Positions 7,613-15,749 of a DNA stretch of 49,578 bases are shown piece after piece. Each line of letters starts with the position of its first letter. Within the stretch, counting starts at the first letter, position 1. Under the pieces are notes generated by a model, which had not been told where the DNA came from, did not search any database, and saw nothing but the letters and a program-made list of their open reading frames with translations. The position numbers and the translations under genes are program-made. The stretch comes from BOG-1112 sp964635325 (GTDB taxonomy: Bacteria > Bdellovibrionota_B > Oligoflexia > Oligoflexales > Bog-1112), in the NCBI GenBank assembly GCA_964635325.1, contig CAZWOL010000015.1, positions 1 to 49,578 of the forward strand, read 5' to 3'.

Positions 7613-10600
7613 ATGACTCAGGGATCCGAAACACTCGAAACTGGTATGGCCTCTACTGTGGGGGCCCCCTCTCTTTATATGTCTGCTGAGGAGCTGATTC
7701 CAGAGCTTGGCGACGAAGAACCTGTGGAGTACGGCCCAGGGGCAGCGGAGGCAAAGGCCGAAGGTGCTTTCCCCGTGCACCGTCGGGACTTCATGCGGCT
7801 CTTTAGCTTGACGGCAGTTGCTGCTGGAGCCGCATCTTGCGTGCGCCGACCCGTCGAAAAAGCTATTCCCTATGTGCACCAACCAATCGATGAGCTTCCT
7901 GGGGTTGCTGTACATTACGCAACTACCTGCGGAGGATGTCCATCTGGTTGCGGAACCATGGTCAAAACGCGTGAAGGTCGACCTGTCAAAGTCGATGGCA
8001 ATAGCGAACATCCCGTCAACCAGGGTGGGCTCTGTGCGTTTGGACAAGCCGAACTCCAAGGTCTTTACCACCCTGAACGCTTAGAGACCCCTCAGGCTCG
8101 AACTGCAGGTGGTGCTTGGCAAAATATGACCTGGGAAGACATGATGCCTGCGATTGCTGGCAAAGTGAAATCTGCAAAGAAGGTCGGTATTTTCACTCGA
8201 GGTTCGACTGGTCACCGTTTCAAGTTTTTCGAAGAGTTTCTTACACGTGTTGGTTCAAAGCCCCAACAGCTCTACACATGGGAAAGCAATTCTCTCTTTG
8301 CAAATATGGCAGAGGCACATCGACTCGCATTCGGTTTGAGTGATATTCCTCGCATCGAATTCAGCAAAGCGCAGATGATCGTCGGTATCGGAACCGACTT
8401 TCAATTGACCGGTGTTTCTCCTATTTTTTATGCCAAAGGCTTTTCAGAAGGACGCTCGGTGCGTTCAGGACGACGCAGCAAATTCGTCGCATTCGAAAGC
8501 CATCTTACTCTGACTGGTAAAACAGCAGACACTCGTCATGTGATTGCACCAGGTACCGAAACAGCAGTCGCTCTACTGCTCGTCAAAGCTCTTTATGACA
8601 ACACAACGTCTAAGGGAAGTGCGCAAGAACGTGCGGAGATCGCAAACGTTCTCAAAGCTAAAGAAAACTTGATCACCAAAACCTATGCGGACCTATCTCT
8701 AGGTCGTGAGGTTTTTGATGCACTTGCAAAAGAGCTTCTCGACAAACCTGCGATCATCATCAGTGGTAGCGGAGCAAGTTTCGATGAGAATGGAACGCTC
8801 CTGCAACTTGCAACGATCATGGGTAACATTCTGACGGGTGCCTATGGTTCAACGATATTTTTCCATGAGGGATGGGCGAAGGCACCAACTCGTAATGGTG
8901 ATATCGAACGCTTTGTCAAAGAAGCCCCTGAGCTCGATGTGCTCTTTATTATCGATGCAGATCCTGCATTTACGGTGCCAGAAAGCTGGAAAGTCGGAGA
9001 AGTTCTCAGTAAAATTCCGACCGTCGTCTCGATGCAGTATTTCCCAACAAGTACCGACCGCTATGCACACTTTCTTGTACCATCCAACCATGCTCTTGAA
9101 AGCTGGGGTGATGAGTGCTCGATTGCTGGTTTCTGGTCTATGCGCCAACCGGTTGTACGAGCAATCAAGGGAACGCTGCAAGCCGAAGATAATCTGCTGT
9201 GGATACTCGCGCATGCAGAAAAGAATCTTCCGTACAAAGATTATCGCTCCTATCTGAAAAAACAGTGGGAAGCTGTCTACAAAGTCATGGCTCCATCGGT
9301 CACTTACGAAACCTTCTTCAAGGCAGTGATCCGACGTGGATTTATCGGAAAATTAGAAACCAGAGCACCAGTCTTCATGAAAGCTGTTGCTGCACACTTT
9401 GAAACGCTCAAAGCTGCAGAAAGTGGGTTTGTACTTTCTTCTACGCTTGATCATCGTCTGATGGATGGCAAAGGGGCTCATCTACCTGTGCTACAAGAAA
9501 TCGGTGACACACTCACTTCGATTGCTTGGGACACCTGGGTTGCAATGAACCCAAACACGATGAAGTCGATGGGTCTGCAACGCAACAGTGTTCTGAAAAT
9601 CACAGGACCAGGTGGCAGCATCGAAGTCGCAGCATATCCATTGCCTGGTGTGCATCCACAGGCACTTGTTATCCCTCGTGGGAATGGTAGCGAAGATAAG
9701 CGCAGCACCATCAGTTACCAAAACGGTGTGGATCCGCTCAAACTGTTTGCGATGGCCAAAGATCCACTCTCCGGACAACCTGTCACCGCAGGTATCAAAG
9801 TTGAAATTGCAGATACCAAACGTTTCTATCGTTTAGCGGCAATGCAAAAGGCTCTGGATCTAGCAGGTCGTACGGACATTATCAAAACGATTTCCTACGA
9901 AGATGCACTCAAAAAGAAACGTCTGCAAAAAAGTTTGGATGATGTGCCCGACTTGCTTCCAAAGCTCGAAGAAAAAGAACACCGTTGGGGTATGTCCATA
10001 GACCTCGATCGTTGCAACGGTTGCGGTGCCTGTATGGCTGCTTGTGCGGTTGAAAACAACGTTCCGCAAGCAGGTCGTGAGCAAGTGCTCATACATCGTA
10101 TGATGCACTGGATTCGTCTCGATCGTTATTTTGCTGGGGATCTCAATAATCCCAAAGTTAGCATACAGCCCGTCATGTGCCAGCATTGCAATTCGGCTCC
10201 CTGCGAAGGTGTTTGCCCAGTTTTTGCAACGACACACGACCCTGAAGGCTTAAACGCAATGACGTACAACCGTTGTGTTGGTACTCGCTACTGCGCAAAC
10301 GCCTGTCCGTACAAAGTACGTCGCTTCAATTGGTGGACACACAAATGGGGTGAGATGGGTGAGCGTCTGCAAGATCGCAACCCACGTCCTGTCAACCCAG
10401 ATGTGACCGTGCGTACTCGTGGGGTCATGGAAAAATGCTCAATGTGCGTACAACGTATTCGTGATACGAAGCATCGTGCAAAAGAACAGTCACGAACCGT
10501 TCAAGACGGAGAGTTTGTCACAGCCTGTGCACAAACATGTCCGAGCAATGCGATCGTGTCTGGTAACCTCAAAGATGCAGCAAGTCAGGTTTATCGACTG

Positions 10601-10753
10601 CGCCAAGAGGGTCGAGCCTATCTCATGCTTGGTGGAGATCCTGAACATGACCATTTTGGTCTCAAAACTCTACCCAACGTGAGTTATCTTGCAGAGGTCT
10701 CTTTGGAAGCCCCTGCAAAACATGACGAGCATGGTGCTCATCACCAAAGTTAG
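7613..10753 (+). CDS. actB: Alternative complex III fused molybdopterin-like/iron-sulfur subunit ActB
   Basis: ActB carries electrons through iron-sulfur clusters on the periplasmic side of alternative complex III. After a long acidic N-terminus comes a twin-arginine motif (RRDFMRLF, Arg57-58), a hydrophobic stretch and a Cys (GAASC, Cys76) that could be lipidated. Residues about 105-740 are the molybdopterin-oxidoreductase-like B1 part with its CxxCxxxC site (CGGCPSGC); in this family no molybdenum is bound. Residues about 790-1010 are the ferredoxin-like B2 part with CNGCGACMAAC, CQHCNSAPCEGVC, CVGTRYCANAC and two further Cys groups. The Thr in the third motif is usual for ActB and fits a [3Fe-4S] site. 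Length 1046 aa is typical of the fused form. The start lacks a strong ribosome site. Confidence 0.95.
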   Translation: MTQGSETLETGMASTVGAPSLYMSAEELIPELGDEEPVEYGPGAAEAKAEGAFPVHRRDFMRLFSLTAVAAGAASCVRRPVEKAIPYVHQPIDELPGVAVHYATTCGGCPSGCGTMVKTREGRPVKVDGNSEHPVNQGGLCAFGQAELQGLYHPERLETPQARTAGGAWQNMTWEDMMPAIAGKVKSAKKVGIFTRGSTGHRFKFFEEFLTRVGSKPQQLYTWESNSLFANMAEAHRLAFGLSDIPRIEFSKAQMIVGIGTDFQLTGVSPIFYAKGFSEGRSVRSGRRSKFVAFESHLTLTGKTADTRHVIAPGTETAVALLLVKALYDNTTSKGSAQERAEIANVLKAKENLITKTYADLSLGREVFDALAKELLDKPAIIISGSGASFDENGTLLQLATIMGNILTGAYGSTIFFHEGWAKAPTRNGDIERFVKEAPELDVLFIIDADPAFTVPESWKVGEVLSKIPTVVSMQYFPTSTDRYAHFLVPSNHALESWGDECSIAGFWSMRQPVVRAIKGTLQAEDNLLWILAHAEKNLPYKDYRSYLKKQWEAVYKVMAPSVTYETFFKAVIRRGFIGKLETRAPVFMKAVAAHFETLKAAESGFVLSSTLDHRLMDGKGAHLPVLQEIGDTLTSIAWDTWVAMNPNTMKSMGLQRNSVLKITGPGGSIEVAAYPLPGVHPQALVIPRGNGSEDKRSTISYQNGVDPLKLFAMAKDPLSGQPVTAGIKVEIADTKRFYRLAAMQKALDLAGRTDIIKTISYEDALKKKRLQKSLDDVPDLLPKLEEKEHRWGMSIDLDRCNGCGACMAACAVENNVPQAGREQVLIHRMMHWIRLDRYFAGDLNNPKVSIQPVMCQHCNSAPCEGVCPVFATTHDPEGLNAMTYNRCVGTRYCANACPYKVRRFNWWTHKWGEMGERLQDRNPRPVNPDVTVRTRGVMEKCSMCVQRIRDTKHRAKEQSRTVQDGEFVTACAQTCPSNAIVSGNLKDAASQVYRLRQEGRAYLMLGGDPEHDHFGLKTLPNVSYLAEVSLEAPAKHDEHGAHHQS

Positions 10754-10835
10754 GTCAGTCAGTTGGCATCGTAAACGTATTGGCAGTGCTAAGGAACTAA
10801 AGTGAGTTCGATTTTCATACGAAGTGGGGCGAGCG

Positions 10836-12203
10836 ATGAGTGATGAAGTCGTGTGGAACCGGTCGGTTTCCGAGGTCAATGATGGGATCCTGATTGGAAT
10901 CGAGAAGCCCGCTCGTTCCTATTACGTAGCTTTGGCTCTTGCAGTGATCTGCACTGGCATCGGGATTTTTTCTTGGAACAAGCTGATCAATGAAGGGGTC
11001 GGTATCTGGGGTCTGAACAGTCCAGTCTATTGGGCTGTCGACATTACCAACTTCGTCTTTTGGGTTGGTATTGGTCACGCAGGTACACTGATCTCTGCTA
11101 TTCTTTTTCTCTTTAGAGCAAAGTGGCGCAACAGTATCAACCGAAGCGCTGAGGCGATGACGATCTTTGCTGTTATTACGGCAGGTTTGTTTCCCATGAT
11201 TCATATGGGACGTTTCTGGGTTGGTTTCTACTGGATGCTACCTCTACCAAACACCAATAGCATTTGGGTGAACTTTCGTTCTCCTTTGATTTGGGACGTT
11301 TTTGCTATCTCTACGTACCTAACTGTATCTTTACTGTTCTGGTACATCGGTTTGGTTCCTGATTTGGCTTCGATTCGTGATCGCGTTAAGGGTTTCCGTC
11401 GTCTTGTTTACGGACTCATGTCCTTTGGTTGGACTGGAACAACCCGTCAGTGGCATCACTATGAAACCGGTTATGCATTCCTTGCGGCTCTTGCAACCCC
11501 ACTTGTTCTCTCGGTACACTCCATCGTTTCGTGGGACTTTGCAATGTCGATGCAACCAGGTTGGCATACGACTATTTTTCCACCCTACTTTGTTGCGGGT
11601 GCGATCTTGTCGGGTTGTGCAATGGTGTACACTCTGATTGTTCCACTTCGCAAAATGTTTCAGCTTGAAGAGTTCATTCGCAAGGAGCACTTAGAAGCGC
11701 TCTTAAAATTGACCCTACTCACCTCAACCATCGTCTTTTATGCGTACGGTGTTGAGTTCTTTGTTGCTTGGATCAGTGGCAACCCTTATGAATGGGCAAT
11801 TTTCAAAAAACGTGCGGTTGGGCCTTATGCCTTCTACTTTTGGACCATGGTCTTCTGTAACTGCTTCTTCCCACTTGCGTATTGGTCCAAACGTGTACGC
11901 AACAACATTCCTGTTTCTATGTTGATTGCGGTTCTTGTTAACGTTGGGATGTGGTTCGAGCGCTATAACATTATCGTCTCAGGTCTTGTCGAAGATTTTG
12001 TTCCTGGCTCATGGGCACACTATCAGCCTACAATCTGGGAAATCATGGTAACCATCGGAAGTTTCGGTTGGTTCTTCACCTGGCTCTTTATCTTCTGTCG
12101 ATTCTTCCCGTTGGTTTCGATATCGGAGTTGAAATTGATTATGCCTAAGCCTTTAAGTCCTAAGAAGCTAAGCGCACTCAAAGAAGGAGAAGGGCATGTC
12201 TAG
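10836..12203 (+). CDS. actC: Alternative complex III NrfD-like membrane subunit ActC
   Basis: ActC is the polytopic quinol-binding subunit of the NrfD/PsrC family that docks under ActB. About ten membrane segments can be read, including stretches near residues 30-48, 70-90, 110-130 and 155-180, with family-typical segments such as WVGIGHAGTLISA and the conserved FYWMLPLPN loop. I place the start at ATG 10836, preceded by GGGGCGA; an in-frame GTG at 10824 has no ribosome site. Length from this start is 455 aa. Its 3' end overlaps actD by 8 bases. Confidence 0.94.
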   Translation: MSDEVVWNRSVSEVNDGILIGIEKPARSYYVALALAVICTGIGIFSWNKLINEGVGIWGLNSPVYWAVDITNFVFWVGIGHAGTLISAILFLFRAKWRNSINRSAEAMTIFAVITAGLFPMIHMGRFWVGFYWMLPLPNTNSIWVNFRSPLIWDVFAISTYLTVSLLFWYIGLVPDLASIRDRVKGFRRLVYGLMSFGWTGTTRQWHHYETGYAFLAALATPLVLSVHSIVSWDFAMSMQPGWHTTIFPPYFVAGAILSGCAMVYTLIVPLRKMFQLEEFIRKEHLEALLKLTLLTSTIVFYAYGVEFFVAWISGNPYEWAIFKKRAVGPYAFYFWTMVFCNCFFPLAYWSKRVRNNIPVSMLIAVLVNVGMWFERYNIIVSGLVEDFVPGSWAHYQPTIWEIMVTIGSFGWFFTWLFIFCRFFPLVSISELKLIMPKPLSPKKLSALKEGEGHV

Positions 12204-12726
12204 TCATCAAAAAACTTCGGATGGAATTCTAGCTGTCTTCCAATATCTTGACCAAGTTACTGAGGTCGTCGATAAAATTAGCGGAAATGCAGATTTTAAA
12301 AACCATGTCGTCTATGCACCGACGTCCTATCATGAGTTGCTCGATCAAGCTGAGAAAAATTTCGGAGCCAGTGAAGTGCGTTGGTTTACACTTACCGGTG
12401 CTGTTACAGGTATGGCAACTGGTATAGGTATGCCTCTGCTTATGGACTGGGATTGGCCGATCGTGGTGGGTGGCAAAACAGCAGGGATTCCGTCGACACC
12501 CGCGTATATGATCTTCGTATTTGAGTTGATGGTTCTGTTTGGAGCCATCGCAACGATTTTGGGAATACTTGTGATGTCTCGTTTGCCCAATCCAAATGCG
12601 AAAGTTCGTGACAAACGTACGACAGATGATCGCTTTGCGATTTATGTACCAGGTGTAAAAGTAGACAGTGAGCAAGCACGAAATTTATTGAAATGGGGCG
12701 CCGAGGAAGTCTACGAATCCACCTAG
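12196..12726 (+). CDS. actD: Alternative complex III subunit ActD (DUF3341 family)
   Basis: ActD is a small subunit of alternative complex III with two membrane segments. Here they lie at residues about 55-78 and 100-126, with soluble ends. The N-terminal GILAVFQYLDQVTEVV segment and the C-terminal DDRFAIYVPG match the DUF3341 pattern as I know it. The start overlaps actC by 8 bases and has GAAGGAG ending about 6 bases before the ATG, so translation is coupled. Length 176 aa is normal. Confidence 0.93.
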   Translation: MSSHQKTSDGILAVFQYLDQVTEVVDKISGNADFKNHVVYAPTSYHELLDQAEKNFGASEVRWFTLTGAVTGMATGIGMPLLMDWDWPIVVGGKTAGIPSTPAYMIFVFELMVLFGAIATILGILVMSRLPNPNAKVRDKRTTDDRFAIYVPGVKVDSEQARNLLKWGAEEVYEST

Positions 12727-12745
12727 GGATCACGAAGGTCCGTCA

Positions 12746-12763
12746 CCTCGAGCAATGTCGAGG
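12746..12763 (+). other. Hairpin in the actD-actE spacer
   Basis: CCTCGA-GCAATG-TCGAGG is a perfect 6-bp stem in the 100-base actD-actE gap, the largest gap within the operon. No T-run follows, so it is more likely an RNA-processing or stabilising structure than a terminator. Confidence 0.35.
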
Positions 12764-12826
12764 GGGCAGTCGAGAACTATCAAACTGTCAGTGGATGTGT
12801 GCTGAATTTATAAGTCGAGGAACTTG

Positions 12827-13417
12827 ATGGGAATCAAAAGCATCATCGTAGCAGGGGGCATTCTAGGCAGCCTTGCAGCGTGTACCGAAAATCCCAATGA
12901 TACAAAGTGGCAGTACTTTCCGGATATGGCAGATTCTCCTGCATTCAAAACGCAAGGGAACTATCTAAATCCTCCCGAAGGATCGATTTCACGCACAGCT
13001 ATTCTCTATCCAGAGACACGAGCTGAGGCTGCAAAAGTCTTTCAAAACCCATTCAAAGGACAGCCTGGTGAGGACAAGCATCTTAAAGAAGGCCACAGGC
13101 TCTTTGGGATCTTTTGCACACCGTGTCACGGAGCCGCTGCTAAAGGTGATGGGTCGATTACGCATAAGTTTCCACGACCACCAGACCTGGCGTTTGACAT
13201 TTACAAACAAAAAACCGATGGAGAGATTTTTGACATCATCACCCATGGTGGTGCAATGATGCCTTCATACGGACATGCCATTTCCCCACATGAACGTTGG
13301 GAAATTATTCTTGCACTCAGAGAATTCCAAAATGCTCCACCACCTGCGCCTGCTGCGAGTGCAGAACCCGCTAAGGACACTGGCACAGCTCAGCCGAAAG
13401 AGGGTGAAACAAAATGA
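12827..13417 (+). CDS. actE: Alternative complex III monoheme cytochrome c lipoprotein ActE
   Basis: ActE is the lipid-anchored monoheme cytochrome c of alternative complex III and a likely exit point for electrons. Lipobox LAAC gives Cys19; the heme site is CTPCH (about residues 97-101) in a cytochrome c domain, with a downstream axial Met probably in GAMMPSYG. The tail (from about 167) is rich in Pro, Ala and charged residues. I place the start at ATG 12827 with GAGG six bases before it; an in-frame TTG lies just upstream. The stop overlaps the actF start in ATGA. Confidence 0.94.
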   Translation: MGIKSIIVAGGILGSLAACTENPNDTKWQYFPDMADSPAFKTQGNYLNPPEGSISRTAILYPETRAEAAKVFQNPFKGQPGEDKHLKEGHRLFGIFCTPCHGAAAKGDGSITHKFPRPPDLAFDIYKQKTDGEIFDIITHGGAMMPSYGHAISPHERWEIILALREFQNAPPPAPAASAEPAKDTGTAQPKEGETK

Positions 13418-14661
13418 AACTAAAAGATCTTTATCAGCAACGTCAGCATCTCTTTTTCAAAGACAATACGATGGTACGAGGGGGATTGATCTTCCTTATT
13501 GTCATCGGTCTTGCAACCTTCGCAGCTGGTATGGTTTTGGGTGAGCGCACACGCACGTGGGGTAGCTTGCTCTTTAATGCAATGTTCTTCTTCTCCATAG
13601 CACTCGGTGGAGTTGCCTTCGGAAATATGCAAGACGTCATCGATGCGGCTTGGGGGCGTCCCATCAAACGCATTCATGAGTCTCTTGCTGCGTTTTTGCC
13701 GATTGTTACTGGGCTCTTCTTTGTGTTTTTGGCATGCGTAAAATTTAATGTTCTAGATGCTGGACACGTTTACAAATGGATCGCAGATCCATCTATGGTA
13801 GAGCACTACTTTGGTAAAAACTTTTGGTTGCAAACCAACTTTATGCTGGTTCGTGATGTCCTTGCATTATTGGGTATACTCTTTTTGTCTCGCAAACACA
13901 TTGGCCTGACAATGGGTGCAGACAAAGCAATCGCAGATGGTCGACTCGAAGATGCTGCACGTATCGGTGCTAGCAATCGTACCAAATTGCGCAATAGCTC
14001 TCCGGTTGCGTTGGTGCTTTACGCAATTCTGTACTCGATTTTATCGTTCGACCTCTTTATGTCACTGACGCCACACTGGGTGTCGACATTGTGGGCAGGT
14101 TGGCAGTTTGCGATCATGATGCAAACTCTGATGGCAACCATACTTCTCATTCTCTTTGCGCTTAAAACACAACCTGTCGGACAGTATATTGGTCGTCAGC
14201 AGTTTCATGATGTCGGCAAGTTACTCTTCGGCTTCACAGCGTTTTACGCATATCTAACCTATGCGCACGTACTGACCTACTGGTACACAAACATTCCTGA
14301 GGAAACCTCATTCTTCATCACGCGCTTACAGAAACCTTGGGTTTGCTACGTAATTCTTGCTCCATTTCTCAGCTTTCTGGTTCCTTTTATCTTGATGGTG
14401 CCTAAGGCTTCCAAATGGACAAGCTTCGTTGCGATTCCAGTCTGCTGTTTGGTCTTGTTCGCACAGCTGATCAATATGATGCTGGTTGTGATTCCAGAAC
14501 AAACCGAGTTTACACAATGGACTTTCCCATGGATTGAGATGGGCCTAAGTGTTGGATTCGTTGGAGCGTTCATCTTTGCATTCATCCAACGTGGTCGATG
14601 CGTGCCGCTTCTCAGCCTCGGTGATCCCCTGCTCTACGAAGCTCTGAATTCACACCACTAG
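13414..14661 (+). CDS. actF: Alternative complex III membrane subunit ActF
   Basis: ActF is the second polytopic subunit of alternative complex III, related to ActC. About ten hydrophobic segments are visible from residue 25 to 395. The conserved-looking stretches SFDLFMSLTPHWVSTLWAGW and YWYTNIPEET match ActF as I know it. The ATG overlaps the actE stop by 4 bases, showing coupled translation. Length 415 aa is normal. It closes the act operon: the next gene (doxX) has its own ribosome site after a 102-base gap and no oxidase subunit follows. Confidence 0.94.
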   Translation: MKLKDLYQQRQHLFFKDNTMVRGGLIFLIVIGLATFAAGMVLGERTRTWGSLLFNAMFFFSIALGGVAFGNMQDVIDAAWGRPIKRIHESLAAFLPIVTGLFFVFLACVKFNVLDAGHVYKWIADPSMVEHYFGKNFWLQTNFMLVRDVLALLGILFLSRKHIGLTMGADKAIADGRLEDAARIGASNRTKLRNSSPVALVLYAILYSILSFDLFMSLTPHWVSTLWAGWQFAIMMQTLMATILLILFALKTQPVGQYIGRQQFHDVGKLLFGFTAFYAYLTYAHVLTYWYTNIPEETSFFITRLQKPWVCYVILAPFLSFLVPFILMVPKASKWTSFVAIPVCCLVLFAQLINMMLVVIPEQTEFTQWTFPWIEMGLSVGFVGAFIFAFIQRGRCVPLLSLGDPLLYEALNSHH

Positions 14662-14724
14662 TCTTTCTTCTCCGCCGAGGGGGCGCTTACTTCGTAGTTT
14701 TGTAAGATCACGTAACTTCTCCTG

Positions 14725-14730
14725 TAGAAT
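14725..14730 (+). promoter_or_regulatory. Possible -10 element for the doxX gene pair
   Basis: TAGAAT (14725-14730) lies 34 bases before the doxX start, with a loose TTGTAA at 14700-14705 as the only -35 candidate (spacing 19). It would give the pair its own promoter, separate from the act operon. Weak evidence. Confidence 0.3.
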
Positions 14731-14763
14731 ATACACAAACGTAATTCTCAGGAGACTTCTACT

Positions 14764-15147
14764 ATGAAGCTACTAGCCCTCTTAGGTCGTTTGTTCTATT
14801 CCGTAATTTTTATTTCCTCTGGCATCTCTCATTTTTCACAGTCATCCATAGCTTATGCTGCAAGCCAAGGTGTGCCACTTGCTCATCTTGCTGTACCACT
14901 TTCTGGTGTTCTCGCTTTGTTAGGTGGTCTTAGTATTGCAATCGGCTATCGCGCACGTATGGGTGCATGGATGATTATACTTTTCTTGGTTCCCGTCACA
15001 GTTATGATGCATGCTTTTTGGTCAATTCCAGATCCAAATATGATGCAGATGCATCAAGTGATGTTTATGAAAAATCTTTCTATGCTAGGGGGAGCATTTT
15101 TCATAAGCTATATGGGTGCGGGTCCTTTCAGTATGGATGCCCGCTAA
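14764..15147 (+). CDS. DoxX family membrane protein
   Basis: A 127-aa protein with four hydrophobic segments (about residues 5-22, 42-60, 68-88 and 98-118). The N-terminal GRLFYSVIFISSGISHF pattern and length are those of DoxX-family inner-membrane proteins, whose roles are mostly unproved but often redox-related. AGGAG stands 8 bases before the ATG. It is followed 18 bases later by a flavin reductase gene on the same strand, so the two probably form one transcript. It is not a known alternative complex III subunit. Confidence 0.85.
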   Translation: MKLLALLGRLFYSVIFISSGISHFSQSSIAYAASQGVPLAHLAVPLSGVLALLGGLSIAIGYRARMGAWMIILFLVPVTVMMHAFWSIPDPNMMQMHQVMFMKNLSMLGGAFFISYMGAGPFSMDAR

Positions 15148-15165
15148 ACATAGGATGGAAACAAT

Positions 15166-15720
15166 ATGAAATCATATAAGATCGGTGTCATCGTTGGTAG
15201 TCTTCGTCAAGATTCTATAAATCGTAAGCTTGCAAAAGCGATGATCAAGCTTGCTCCTGCAGAATTCAAATTTCAATTTCTCGAGATTGGAAATCTCCCG
15301 CTCTACAATCAGGATCATGATACAAAACTTTCGACAGAAGTTGTTAATTTTAAGGGAGCGATCAAAGCTTGCGATGCTTTGATCTTTGCTACTCCAGAAT
15401 ACAATCGTGGTATGCCGGGTGTGCTTAAAAATGCTTTGGATTGTGCTTCACGTCCGTGGGGAGACAACACATGGTCTGATAAGCCAGCAGGTATCGTCGG
15501 TATCTCTGTCGGAGCAATCGGAACTGCTCCTGCGCAACAAAACTTGCGTGCGGTTCTGAGTTATCTCAATGTGCATACGCTTTGCCAGCCTGAAGCTTAC
15601 CTACATGCTAAGGACGGATTCTTCGACGCGAAGGGCGATTTGGGCTTGTCAGAAACCAAAGCATTCCTTCAAAATTGGATCGATAGCTATGTAGCTTGGG
15701 TTAAGAAACACGTAGGTTGA
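15166..15720 (+). CDS. NADPH-dependent FMN reductase family protein
   Basis: A flavodoxin-fold oxidoreductase of the ChrR/SsuE-like family, which reduces FMN, quinones or metal oxyanions with NAD(P)H. The FMN phosphate loop GSLRQDSINRKLA (residues 11-23), the TPEYNRGMPG motif near 77-86 and the RPWGDNTW/KPAGIVG segment are all present. Length 184 aa is normal. It follows the DoxX gene by 18 bases; the pair suggests a redox or stress role, but the true substrate cannot be told from sequence. ATG 15166 has GGAAAC-type purine-rich sequence upstream, not a strong ribosome site. Confidence 0.9.
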   Translation: MKSYKIGVIVGSLRQDSINRKLAKAMIKLAPAEFKFQFLEIGNLPLYNQDHDTKLSTEVVNFKGAIKACDALIFATPEYNRGMPGVLKNALDCASRPWGDNTWSDKPAGIVGISVGAIGTAPAQQNLRAVLSYLNVHTLCQPEAYLHAKDGFFDAKGDLGLSETKAFLQNWIDSYVAWVKKHVG

Positions 15721-15749
15721 ATTGTTGGAGTAGATAAATAGCGGAGCGC

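Noticed and set aside
9860..10237. Minus-strand open frame inside actB
   Set aside because: It lies fully within the strongly conserved iron-sulfur part of actB, with no ribosome site or protein-like pattern.
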